Shown piece by piece: positions 42,703 through 52,742 of a stretch of DNA of 64,000 bases. Made by a program: the position numbers and the translations under genes. The stretch's first letter is position 1; the number at the start of each line of letters is the position of its first letter. Origin of the DNA: Choricystis sp. odSpoLacu1 (lineage: Eukaryota > Chlorophyta > Trebouxiophyceae); assembly GCA_958009055.1 (NCBI GenBank), contig OY253651.1, positions 62,001-126,000 on the forward strand, in the 5' to 3' direction. The notes under the pieces were generated by a model. It saw only the letters and a list, made by a program, of their open reading frames with translations. It made no database searches and had not been told where the DNA came from.

Positions 42703-42951
42703 GGCCTGTCGGGGGAGGGTGGGGAGGGTGGGAACCCCGCGCGCAGGGAGGAACAGAACAAAAAAACGACGCGCAAGAGTGTGGCTTCCAACCTTTTTCG
42801 CCTTGGAACCCCCCGTTTTCTTGCTCCCTTTCTGACCGTCACCCCCTCGAGAGAGCGATCGCTCTCTCCCCCCCTCCCAGCTGTCTGCCGTGTTGAAAAA
42901 AGCGTTCGCCCTCCCACTTTGCACAGTCACACACACACACCTCTTCTCTCG

Positions 42952-44547
42952 TCACGCACTCAGTTTCTGCGACCGCGCAAACAGCACGTCCACCGCCCGC
43001 CCCAGCCCCGCAAACGCTTTCTTGGCTTGGTCGTACCCGCCACGCGCGTCAGCTTCAGGAAAAACCTCGAGGATGCCGGCACCGGCGTCCAGGGTGCCGT
43101 CCAAAGCGCCATCCAAAATCATCTGCGACAGTTTTGCCAAAACCGTCTCCACCGGCAGTGCCAGCAGGCTCGCCAGGTGCGCCACCTCCACCCTGTCAAA
43201 CGGCTCCACCAACCTCGTCAGGTTGCGCTGTAGCAGGCCGTCCGCCAGGGCGTCGATGTGGGCGGCGACGACGTCGTCGTCGCGCAGGGAGGGGCCGTGG
43301 GAGGCGAGGGCGGCGTCGAGGTCGGCAAGGGAGCGCGAGGCGTAGGCCGAGGCGACAGCAGCTAAAGCATCGATGCCCGGCCCTGCAAACTTGGACCCAG
43401 CCTTGGCGGCGATGATCCCCGGCACGTCGGCGGCATCTCCCATCATCACTTTGCAGAGGAGCATGTGTTTGAGGGAGGCCGCAGCGCGCGGCGGGTCGAG
43501 CGTGGACAGCGCGTCGAACGCTTCGTAAAAGTAGGAGAACGCGGTCCTGTAGTCTTTCTCGTCCGCGTGCAGCGTGCCCGAGAGTGCGTCCACGTCGGTT
43601 TGGAGGGAGGGAGGGACGTAGGTGGCGGAGGCGGCCGCGCGCGCGGCCGTCAGCGCGGCGCGCGCTTTGGCACCGTCCCGCAGCGCCCGCCGCGCGCGCG
43701 TCTCCAGCAGGTGGACGTCCACCAGCAGCAGCTTGTCGTCCAGGCGCTTGACCTCGGCTAAAAGCGACGCCACCACGTCCAGCGCCGCCCCCGCGTCGCC
43801 ACGCGCGATCAGCAGAGCAGCCACGCGCGCGTCGATGCGCTGGCGCAGGAAGGTGCGCTTCTCGGCGCGCGCCCAGGCGGACATATCTTTGCAGACGCGG
43901 AGCTGTGAGGTTTTGTGGGGGGTGGGGAGGGAGGTGAGAGGAGGGCGCGAAACGAAAACGCGATGCCGCGGTGCGATGGGGGCAATGGCGTGCGTGGTTT
44001 CCTCTGCGCGCTGCCGCGGTCTGAGCCCGGCCCAGCGGGAGATACAGGAAGCACTACGACGTCACAGGACGCGTCGGCAGGAGCGGCGCGGGGGTTGGCC
44101 TGGAACACCGCCCCCATTTCGGACACCCGCGCGCATCGCCGCGTCCGTCCCCACCGCCCGCCGCCCTTGCGCCCCCCACGCCGCCCTGCCCACAGCTGTG
44201 GGCTGGGGAGACGCGCCACCCACACCACCACACCCACAACCCACACACACCTGCAGCTCCTCCGACCCGGGCACGCGCGCGATCGCTTCGATCACACCCC
44301 TCACAATCTTGGCCGTCTTGGCTTTGGGGATGGACCCGAAGAGAGGCCGCAGGTCGGTCAGCAGGGAGGCCAGGCCGTCGGCGTCGCCGGCGGTCGCCAG
44401 CGCGTCGCAGAGAGAGGTGACCGCGGTTTCGCGCGCCTTGATGTCATCTTGGGAGGAAGACTCGGCCCCGGCGTCTGCCAGGGCCACGGCGCGCAGGGCG
44501 GCGGGGTCGGTGCCGGCGGCGGCCAGGCGGGACGCCAGGTCGGTCAT
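42952..44547 (-). CDS. RPN6: 26S proteasome lid subunit RPN6/PSMD11
   Basis: Exons 44547-44251 and 43902-42952 give 415 residues, close to the usual 420. RPN6 clamps the proteasome lid to the base and core. The sequence aligns block by block with PSMD11: SIPKAKTAKIVRGVIEAIAR, WARAEKRTFLRQRIDARVAA, LDDKLLLVDVHLLETRARRA and YRTAFSYFYEAFDALSTLDP. SRSLADLDAALASHGPSLRD leads into the PCI domain (RLVEPFDRVEVAHLASLLAL, KLSQMILDGALDGTLDAGAG). No transit peptide is present, so it is cytosolic/nuclear. It is head-to-head with ALB3 across 175 bases. Confidence 0.97.
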
Positions 44548-44722
44548 CGTGGTTTGGTTTTGGGGAAGGAAGAAACAAAAGAAAGACTTTGTGATAGGGT
44601 CGGGTTTTGCGTTTCCAGCAAAAACGTTTCCTTTTCTTCGTTTTTTGCTGCCGGGGCCGCGCCCTTCCCCAGAGCTCCCCGCGTCCTCGTGCGCCATCGA
44701 CTCTCGTGCAGGGAGCCCCACA
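44548..44722. promoter_or_regulatory. 175-base bidirectional promoter (RPN6 / ALB3)
   Basis: Divergent start codons are 175 bases apart. No TATA-like element is convincing. The sequence includes T/C-rich stretches. Confidence 0.5.
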
Positions 44723-46105
44723 ATGCGGGCGTCCGCCCAACCGCCGCGGCGGTTGCAGGCGTGGAGGTGCGTGTGTTGTTGTTTTTCGGTCTCGACCCTC
44801 CGCGAATTCCGCCCGCCTGCTCCCCGCCCCCCCGCCGCCCTCTCACGCCCCCTCTCCACAACTCACAGGCCACGACACGCCACACCTGCTCATCCTCGCC
44901 CGCTGCCACCGCGCGCCGTCCCCCTGGACGCCGCATCCCTCCCTGACGCGCACACCACCGTCGCCGCTCTGTCCGACCTGGCCGACGCCGCGCTCGCCGC
45001 CACCTCGGGCCGCCAGGACGGCGGCTGGCTGGCCCCCGTGGCGGACAGCTTGGAGTCCTCCCTACTCTTCTTTCGCAACGCGTTCGATGCGGCGGGCGTG
45101 CCCTACAGCTATGGGTGGGCGATCATAGCGCTGACCGCCGCCACCAAGGTCGCGACCTTCCCCTTCACCCGCAAACAGGTGGAATCCTCGCTCGCCGTCG
45201 CCAAACTCAAACCCGACATCGACGACATCAAGCGCCAGTATGCGGACGACAAGGATGCCGTGCAACGGGAGACGAGCGCGCTGTACGAGAAAGCGGGGGT
45301 CGACCCCGCGGCCGGCTGCGCCCCCACCCTCGCCACTCTGCCCGTCTTCTGGGGGCTGTACCGCGCCCTGTCCAACGTGGCGGCGGATGGGTCGCTGGCG
45401 GACGGGTTCTACTGGATCCCGAGTTTATCAGGGCCAACGTCTGTCACGGCTCAACGCGCGGGCACAGGCACCGCCTGGCTCCTGCCGTTGGTCGACGGCG
45501 CCCCCCCGGGCGGCTGGGACGGCGCGGCTCCCTACCTGGTGCTGCCCGTGCTGCTTGTCCTGGCCCAGTATGCATCGTCCGCGGTCATGACGCCCCCGAA
45601 ACCTGGTGACGGCGCGGGCGGCGCGGGGGCGGCGGCCGGCACGGCGCTCACCCTCGGCCTCCCCCTCATGGTCGGCTGGTTCTCCCTCAACGTGCCCGCG
45701 GGTCTGTCCCTGTACTACTTTGCCAACACCATCATGACGTCCTCCATCCAGATCTGGTTGCGCAAGCTGGGGGGTGCGTCCGCGTTTGAGTGGCAGAACG
45801 AGATTGGCGTGTCGCGCGCGCGCCGCGACGGGGAGCCCGGGGACGTGCCCGCCCCCTGGCTGCTGGACCTGGATGTGGGTCCCGTGCTGAAAGCGGCGTC
45901 GGCGCCGCCTGGGGCGGCCGTGGTGGCTGCTGCGGGCGGGGAGACTGAAACCAACGCCGACGACAGCGGCGCGGCCGCGCTGGCTTCGTTGCCGCGCGTC
46001 ACGCGGTCCAAGCGGAGGCGGGCGGGGGGGCTGCCTGAGGGGGCGGCCTCGCTGCTGGCAGAGGCGGAGGAGAAGGAGAGGGAGAAGGAGAAGGTGACGG
46101 CGTGA
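44723..46105 (+). CDS. ALB3: ALB3 thylakoid membrane insertase (YidC/Oxa1 family)
   Basis: Exons 44723-44766 and 44869-46105 give 426 residues. ALB3 inserts light-harvesting proteins into thylakoids with cpSRP. The leader is basic and Ser/Pro-rich. The core is highly conserved: GWAIIALTAATKVATFPFTR, KQVESSLAVAKLKPDIDDIK, TLATLPVFWGLYRALSNVA, DGFYWIPSLSGPTSV and YLVLPVLLVLAQYASSAVM. It ends with LPLMVGWFSLNVPAGLSLYY. Five membrane segments are expected. The C-terminal tail is charged, with a basic RSKRRRAGGL patch and an acidic/Lys end, resembling the cpSRP43-binding tail of plant ALB3. The first intron splits the transit peptide. Confidence 0.96.
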   Translation: MRASAQPPRRLQAWRCVCCCFSVSTLREFRPPAPRPPAALSRPLSTTHRPRHATPAHPRPLPPRAVPLDAASLPDAHTTVAALSDLADAALAATSGRQDGGWLAPVADSLESSLLFFRNAFDAAGVPYSYGWAIIALTAATKVATFPFTRKQVESSLAVAKLKPDIDDIKRQYADDKDAVQRETSALYEKAGVDPAAGCAPTLATLPVFWGLYRALSNVAADGSLADGFYWIPSLSGPTSVTAQRAGTGTAWLLPLVDGAPPGGWDGAAPYLVLPVLLVLAQYASSAVMTPPKPGDGAGGAGAAAGTALTLGLPLMVGWFSLNVPAGLSLYYFANTIMTSSIQIWLRKLGGASAFEWQNEIGVSRARRDGEPGDVPAPWLLDLDVGPVLKAASAPPGAAVVAAAGGETETNADDSGAAALASLPRVTRSKRRRAGGLPEGAASLLAEAEEKEREKEKVTA

Positions 46106-46160
46106 TGAGCTGTCTCAGTGTGTTACCCCCCCCCCAAAAAAACAAACTGCTTGTGTTCTT

Positions 46161-46165
46161 TTACA
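46161..46165 (-). terminator. TGTAA polyadenylation element, U2AF65-like gene
   Basis: TTACA on the plus strand, about 60 bases past the minus-strand stop. Confidence 0.45.
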
Positions 46166-46223
46166 CAATCGCTCTCTCTGCACCCACACAGACTCCAAAA
46201 CAGTAACCAAAAACAAATCAGAG

Positions 46224-47671
46224 TCACTCGGCCGCGGGCGCGTCCTCCTCCCCTGCCGCCTCATCGTCCGCGGGCGGCGGCACCTCGTTCACCGCACAAA
46301 AGGCAGCGCTCGCGGTGTGCCCCCCAAACTGTTTGCCATGCACCGCCAACCGCGCCACCGCGGCCAGCGGGGCGGCCGGGAAGACGACGTAGATGGGGGC
46401 GCCCCCGTCGCCATTGTCGGACGGTGCCCCTGTGTCGATGCGCGTCACATCCCCATACTTGGCGCACTCGGCCGCCAGGTCGGTGAGGGCGGCGGTGAGA
46501 GTCTCTGCATCCGCCAGCACGGCGGGGGGGAGGAGGCCGTCCACGCGCAGGGCGCGAGTCGGCTTGGCACGCGGCGGGCGCGGCGGTGGCGGCGGCGCGT
46601 CGGCTGTCGCTGGCGCAGCTTCCGCGCCCGCTCCCCCCGCCACCAGCAGCACCGCCACATCCAGCGGGGGCAGCCCCAACGCCGGGTCGGAGAAGCCGGG
46701 CAGCGTGACGCCCGCGGTCGCCAGCTCGCGCCGCGCGCCCTTCAAGTCGCCCCCCAGCACCGCCCCCAGGGCGGAGGCGGCGGCAGCCGCTGCCGCCGTG
46801 GATTTGCCGGCGTCCACGATGGGGCCCAGGGGGCGGCCGAGGGTGGGGGTGCAGCCCAGCAGGTCGACCGCGCTGGAGAGGGTGAGCGCGGCGGCAGCCA
46901 TGGGGGCCGCACGCAGCACGACGGACGCGGCCAGCCTCGGACCAGGGATGGGGGTGACTGACAGGACGGCGGGGCCGCCGTGCGCTTCAGGAGGGAAGGC
47001 GGCGGCCAACGAGGCGTCGAGCAGGGTGCGCAACGCGTCTGGGGTTACGAGCGGAGACAGCCCCCCCACGACCACCGTGCGCGCCCGCGCGTCGGCGGCA
47101 TCCACGGCAGCAGCCGCTGTAGCCTGAAGCACGGCCAGGCGGGCGCGCAGCTGGGCTTCCACGGCGGCGACTGCGCGGGAGTGCGGGTCGGCGGGCGGGG
47201 GAGGGGGTGGCGGTGGGCCGGATGCGACAGGAGACCGCGCCCGCCCGCGCGGGCGGGGGACGTAGCCACCATAGCGGGAGGCCCGGCCGGGCGGCGTGCG
47301 GGAGCGGGACGGGGAGCGGCGGCGGCGGCGGTAGCTGGTTGGGTGGGAAAACCAGTGAGTTGTCAGGCCAGCCTGCGCGCGCCCCACCAAACACAGGCGC
47401 ACACACACACACACACACACACACACGTCCCACACTGACTCACCGCTCCCGGCTCCTGCTCCTGCTGCGGCGCGACCGCTCGCGCGAGCGCGAGCGCCGC
47501 CTCTCCGCACGCGCGCCGTCCCGCAGCGGGGGCGTGGGCGATTTCCGCTTGTCATCGAGTGCAGGGGCTTGTTCCGTCGCAGGCGGCGGTGGCGGCGGCA
47601 GGGAGGGCGGCGGTGGCGGCGGCGGCGGCGGCAGCGCGCCATCTGACGGGGGCGCGGGGGGGGGACGTCAT
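46224..47671 (-). CDS. U2AF2: U2AF65-like splicing factor (RS domain, RRM, UHM)
   Basis: Exons 47671-47444 and 47334-46224 give about 445 residues with one C removed. The N-terminus is Pro-rich, then an RS domain (RRRSRSRERSRRSRSRSRER) crosses the intron into YRRRRRSPSRSRTPPGRASR and YGGYVPRPRGR. An RRM begins RTVVVGGLSPLVTPDALRTL. A C-terminal UHM-like domain follows: TRALRVDGLLPPAVLADAET, YGDVTRI, YVVFPAAPLAAVARLAV and HGKQFGGHTASAAF. U2AF65 binds the polypyrimidine tract and recruits U2 snRNP. The middle RRM is poorly conserved. At the 5' end ATG 47671 and the rest are in different frames across C9 (plus strand G9 at 47656-47664). Alternatively, the CAG at about 47643 is an acceptor of an upstream exon I cannot find. 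The intron holds an AC/GT repeat. Confidence 0.8.
47399..47426. repeat. AC dinucleotide microsatellite in U2AF65-like intron
   Basis: Minus-strand GT tract shortly after the GTGAGT donor at 47443. Confidence 0.9.
47656..47664. repeat. G9 homopolymer at the U2AF65-like 5' frame discrepancy
   Basis: Removing one base here joins ATG 47671 in frame with the RS domain and makes the total exon length divisible by three. Confidence 0.6.
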
Positions 47672-48365
47672 TGGGGAGGGGGGGTGGGTGTGTTGTTTAC
47701 TTGCAAGGACGCAGGACCACACACAGTGCGAGAGAGGAGGGGGAGGGAAACACACACACCAGAGCGCGCACCAGGCCGCTCTCCCTTTGTGCCGTCGATG
47801 TCCGTTTTCGTTGTCGAGTGTGTCGAAAGAGAGTCGCCCCCACACACCGTCCGTCCCTTCTCCGCCCCACTTCAAGGTGCGTGTTTGGTTCCTGCCACTC
47901 CCCCCATTGCCGCCTGCGATTACACACGCTGCTTGTGGAGCGTGCGACCGCGCCACCCACGGCCGCGGTCGCCCCGATTGTGGGCGCGGCGGCGCCGCTC
48001 GTGCGCGCGGCGTTGCGTTTTTGTTCGTGCGCAGGGCCGGCGGCTGCGCGGTCTAGGCCACGCACGCCGCGACCCGCCCCCGCTGACAACACACTCACAA
48101 TTGTGGGGCCGCTCTGGGGCGGCCATCGGGGACCCCGGCCGCGGCACGCGTTTAAGGCGGCCAAGGAAGGGCGTCGCTGCGCCGCTCGCGGCCGGCCGCC
48201 AATCATGGGGAGGACACCACAGCCCGCGCGTCCCGCCGGCTGGCCTGCGCTCACAACTCGCCCACGCATGTTTTACTCACGTGCACACACACACACACAG
48301 CAGCAGGCCTCTCTCGCCTCCTCCTTTAGCCGCCACCCCCCACACACACGCACACTCCACTTCCA
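47672..48365. promoter_or_regulatory. 694-base divergent intergenic region
   Basis: It lies between the U2AF65-like gene (minus) and a carrier gene (plus). Several open frames cross it, but none has a domain or plausible codon pattern. It may contain a 5' exon or UTR of the splicing factor. Confidence 0.45.
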
Positions 48366-49470
48366 ATGGCCGCCAAGCAGCAGCAAACGTCCGCCTGGAC
48401 GACCGCCAAGCCCTTTGTCAACGGTGGCCTGTCCGGGTCGCTGGCCACGATTTGCGTGCAGCCTATTGGTGAGTGGAGGGAGAGAGAGGGGAAACGGGCA
48501 GGACAGCGGCGCGTTGGTGCTGTTTTTGTCCACCCTATTGTTCTCTCACCACACCACACCCACCACCACCCCCCACACACAGACATGGTCAAAGTGCGCC
48601 TGCAGCTGGGCGCGCAGGATGGGCCGGTGAGTGATTTGCTTTTTGTTTGGGAGAGGGGAAGGAGGGAGGGAGGAGGAGAAAAACACCGCGCCTCACCCCC
48701 CACCACCCTCCCAACCCTCACAGTTCGCCGTCGCCTCCCAAGTCATTAAAGAGTCGGGTGTTTCCGGCCTCTACAAGGGGCTTTCCGCCGGCCTGCTGCG
48801 CCAGTGCACGTACACGACGGCCCGCCTGGGCATCTTCAACACGCTGTCCGAACAACTCAAGGTCGCCAACGACGGCAAGCCCCTCCCCCTCTACCAGAAA
48901 GCGGGGGCCGGCCTGGCTGCCGGCGGCCTGGGCGCCCTCGTCGGCTCCCCCGCCGACCTGTCCCTCATCCGCATGCAGGCCGACTCCACGCTGCCGGTCG
49001 CTCAACGCCGCAACTACAAAAACGTGGTCGACGCGTTGACCCGCATCGTGCGCGAGGACGGCGCCTCCGGCCTCTTCCGCGGGGCGGGGCCGACTGTTGT
49101 GCGCGCCATGGCCCTCAACATGGGCATGCTCGCGTCCAACGACCAGGCCAAGGAGGCGATCGAAGCCGCTGGCTACAAGGGCCAGCCCGCCGTGGTGGGT
49201 GGCGCGTTCATCGCCGGCTTCTTTGCGGCCGCCTGCTCCCTGCCGTTTGACTATGTCAAGACCCAGATCCAGGAGATGAAGAAGGGGCCCGACGGCAAGT
49301 TCCCCTACACCGGGCCCGTGGACTGTGCCCTGAAAACGCTGGCCAAAAAAGGGCCGTTTGCGTTTTACACGGGCTTCCCCACCTACTGCGTCCGCATCGC
49401 GCCCCACGCCGTCATCACGCTGCTGTTTGTGGCGGCGCTGCCCAAATGGGAGGCCAAGGTGGGGCTGTGA
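48366..49470 (+). CDS. mitochondrial dicarboxylate/oxoglutarate-malate carrier
   Basis: Exons 48366-48468, 48583-48626 and 48724-49470 give 297 residues. It has three SLC25 repeats with the motifs PIDMVKVRLQ, PADLSLIRMQAD and PFDYVKTQIQ. The sequence is of the oxoglutarate/malate (OGC) and plant DTC type: FVNGGLSGSLATICVQPIDM, GLYKGLSAGLLRQCTYTTAR, LGIFNTL, YKNVVDALTRIVREDGASGL and FRGAGPTVVRAMALNMGMLA. These proteins exchange 2-oxoglutarate, malate and other dicarboxylates or tricarboxylates across the inner mitochondrial membrane. The first two exons end in phases that rebuild PIDMVK exactly. Confidence 0.95.
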
Positions 49471-49927
49471 GAGTGTGTGTGTGTGGGGGGGGGGGTTAAG
49501 CCAGGTCGCCAGCGTCACACGCGGGGCGTGGGGCAAGGGAGAGAGGATTTTTTTTTCAACCCACAATTCTTTTTTCATTCGTGTTTCTTTGCCCCATGGC
49601 TGTGTGTGTGATCTATCCACCAATGCATCGTGTGCTTGCGTCCACTGGGGCGTCGTGTGTGGTTGGGAGTGGGGAGGCGGGTTGCTGTTTTTTTATCGAG
49701 TCACACGACGAAAAAAAAAACGACATCATTCCGATCACCTCCCACCCCCACAAAGCCACCCCGCCCTCGGTGGCCCGCTCAGTGGGGAACGTAACGAAAC
49801 GACACGAAACAATGTCTCTCGCAGGGGGGGGGGGGTGCTGACAAAACACACACGTGTTGTTTGGGCAGCCCCCCCCAAAAAAAAAAAAAGAATAATGATG
49901 CAAAAAAACAAACAAAATTCAACACAA
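49471..49927. other. convergent 3' intergenic region
   Basis: This 457-base gap between the carrier (plus) and sulfate transporter (minus) stops holds G10, T9, A10, G12 and A13 runs. No gene is visible. A 917-residue plus-strand frame that crosses it is the antisense shadow of the sulfate transporter. Confidence 0.5.
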
Positions 49928-52555
49928 TCACACCGCCTTGTCGCCCGGCGGCGGCGGCGCGGGCGAGTCGTCGCGCGACGGCGCGCGCGCGTCGCCTCCT
50001 TTCGCAGGCAGGCGCGGCGCGGCGCGCATCGCGGTCACTGCATCCCCCACGCGCACGTACACGTGGTCCCGCCCCACGAGGCGGTCCACGCCGGCCCTCG
50101 CCAGCAGCTTGGCGACGCGGCAGGAGGGGTTGGCGAGGGCGACATCGATGCCGCGCGCGCGGGCGGAGCGCACGTAGGACGCAAGCCAGTGGACTGCACT
50201 CGCGTCAAAGTCGATGACGGGGGACAGGTCGACGACAATGGCTTTCAGGGTGGGGTCGGCGGCGAGGGCGTCTTTTTCGTAGGTGCGGAGGGCGTCGGCC
50301 ACGGGAGCCACGTTGGCGAAGAAGAGGGGGGCATCCACACGGACAGCCAGCAGCCCCGGCTCGGTGCGAGCGGACGCGTACTGCTTGACGTTGCGGTAGA
50401 CGTCGGTCCCCGGCAGCCTGCCCAGGACGGCGGTGTGGGGGAAGGCGGACTTAAAGAGGGCGAGCAGGATGGAGAGGCCGATCGCGATCGCGAGCCCGAC
50501 CTCGACGCCCGCAAACAGCACGCCCAGGACGGCGGCCGTGAACACGAGCCAGTCCAGCTTGTTGATCCGCCACAGGAACCACCACTCCCTGAACTGGAGG
50601 AGGCCCAGGACGGCGGACATGATGATGGCGCCCTGCGCGTTCTGCGGCATCGCGGCAAACGCGGGCGTCAAAAACAGCAGCACCAGCATCACCAGAATGC
50701 CGCCCGTCCACCCCGCGATCTGGGATGTCGCCCCCACATTGTCCATGATGGCGGACCGGGAGAAGGACCCCGTCGTCGTGTAGCACTGGAAGAAGGAGCC
50801 GACGATGTTGGCGAGGCCGAGCCCCGTCAATTCTTGCGTGTTGTTCAGTTCGTACCTGTTCTTGAACGCCAGCGCTTTGGCAATCGAGATCGACTCCAAC
50901 ACATCGATGGCGCACACCAGGATGGCCAGCCCAAACTTGGCGCCCAGGTTGGGCATGGGGGCGAGCCACGTGACGGTTTGGTGGGGCAGGCCGTGCGGCA
51001 CTTTGCCAACCACACGCACACACTTTGGGTTGAACGCCTTGTTCTTGGGATCGCACCCCAGGTGGAACCCCCACGTGATCAGGGTGGAGACGATGGTGAC
51101 GGTCAGAGGGCCGAGGGCTTTGAGCCAGACGAGGCGGCGGGAGCGTTTGCCCAGCTCCTTCATCGCCAGCAGCAGCAGCAGCCACGACACCGTCATCACA
51201 AAGTCGCGCCACTTGAACATGGCGAGCCACTCCTTGGAGAACAGGTTGCGCAGCTGGTTGACGACGCGGTCGTCAGCTTGACCGCGCGGAAACGGCAGAA
51301 ACTGGGCCACAGACTTGGGCGAGGCTTTGGTCCAGGCTGGATTCGGCCGGTTGTCGTACCCAAACGCGTAGCGCAGCTGAGTGAGGGCGATGGTGGTGGC
51401 GGCGCCCGTCATGAAGCCGGCGATGACGGAGTGGGACAGAAAGTTGACGAAGAAGCCGAGGCGCAGGATGCCAACGGACGTGTACAGCAGGCCCGCCAGG
51501 AAGGTCACCTGGATGGCGGTGCGGTTGTACACGGCTTGACCGTCCGGGTTGGCGGGGCGGTTGGGGTCGGACTCCAGCTTGAAGCCGGGCACGGATTGAG
51601 CGACGATGGAGGGCAGGGACGAGCCCAGAATGAGGGAGGTGACAGCGACGGGGCCCACAGCCAGGTGCTTGGACGACCCCAGCGCCGCATACACCATGAC
51701 CGGCACAAACGCGCCGTACAGGCCGTACTCCTGGGGCAGGCCGGCCAGTCTGGCGTACGACATTCCCTGCGGCACGACGAGCGCGGCGACCGACGCGCCG
51801 GCGGCCAGGTCCCAAATCAGGGAGCGGGGGTTGTAGCCGCGCAGCCAGCGCAGGCAGGGGAAGGCGGTGGCGGCGTAGTCGAAGGGGGTGTAGGCGGAGG
51901 TGACGTTGGTGGTGCTGTGGGTTGGTTGGGAAGGGGAGAGGGGAAGGGTTGGTCGGAGGTCGGTGTCGTCGACCCGCCGTTCGTGCCCTTCACGCACCAG
52001 CCCACTTTGCTTTCATGGGGCTGGTGCCGTCCCTCTGCCCCGCGTCAGCCCCCAACCACACATTCATGGCCACATGCGGGCCGGCAGGGGCGGCGGCGGC
52101 CAGGCGGGTAGTGGGTCCCCACCGCCCGCGCGAGCGCGACCAAAACCAAAAAGTGAACGGGCGCAGCGACGCGCTGCGACCCGCTCACCGCCCCAACCAC
52201 GGTGCCAACGGTGGTGCATATTCCCCGACACCAGCGTGCGGGGCGCGGGGAGGGCAGGCGGCCGGCGGGGACCGTTTGGGCTGGGCCAGCGCAACAAACA
52301 GAGCCGTGATGCGAGCGAGTCCCGACGCGCAGCGCCCTGCCCCACCACACACTCTCTCCCACCACACACTCACCGTGCCTTCACCGCCCGCCACCAGCCA
52401 TCAATCGCCTCGCGAGCCGATGGGTCCTCGGGCCAGCGCACGTCGCGGTGGGACGTGACGCGGCGCAGGCTGCCACCGCCTGCGGGCGGCGCATTCGCGT
52501 CGCCGCCCCTGGCGCTCCAGTCCTCGCGGTCGTCCGTGAAGGAGGGGTCGGGCAT
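49928..52555 (-). CDS. SLC26/SULTR sulfate transporter with STAS domain
   Basis: Exons 52555-52374 and 51914-49928 give 722 residues. The core has the family signatures: AAGASVAALVVPQGMSYARL, GLPQEYGLYGAFVPVMVYAA, GSSKHLAVGPVAVTSLI and FLAGLLYTSVGILRLGFFVN. FLSHSVIAGFMTGAATTIAL and NTQELTGLGLANIVGSFFQC follow. Ten or more membrane segments are expected. The C-terminal STAS domain includes LKAIVVDLSPVIDFDASAVH and IDVALANPSCRVAKLLARAG. Plant and algal SULTRs are H+/sulfate cotransporters of plasma membrane or tonoplast; the exact location is not visible. The N-terminal exon codes a charged cytosolic segment (FTDDREDWSARGG). The next gene upstream on this strand is CLC. Confidence 0.95.
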
Positions 52556-52715
52556 GGTGGGGTTGGCCCTGCTGAAAGAAGGGGCGTGTGTGGAGAGAGG
52601 GACCAAAAAAAGGCCGCGGTGAGAGTGTTTTTGCTTTCGGTGGACACGTCTGTTTTTTTCAACAAACCAAACACCGCCACAAAGACGCAACGCTGCCGCC
52701 CTAAAACTCACGCCC

Positions 52716-52741
52716 GATGCATGGGGCAAACCCCATGCATC
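52716..52741. terminator. 11-bp perfect hairpin immediately after the CLC stop codon
   Basis: GATGCATGGGG (52716-52726) pairs with 52731-52741 across a CAAA loop. It begins one base after the CLC stop (52743-52745, minus strand) and lies in its 3' UTR. Confidence 0.8.
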
Positions 52742-52742
52742 A

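Noticed and set aside
47697..48269. 190-residue minus-strand frame in the divergent gap
   Set aside because: No domain, mixed low-complexity composition and no conserved start context; more likely promoter or UTR.
49358..52111. 917-residue plus-strand open frame
   Set aside because: It is antisense to the sulfate transporter, has a His/Gln/Gly-rich composition typical of shadow frames in GC-rich DNA and carries no domain.
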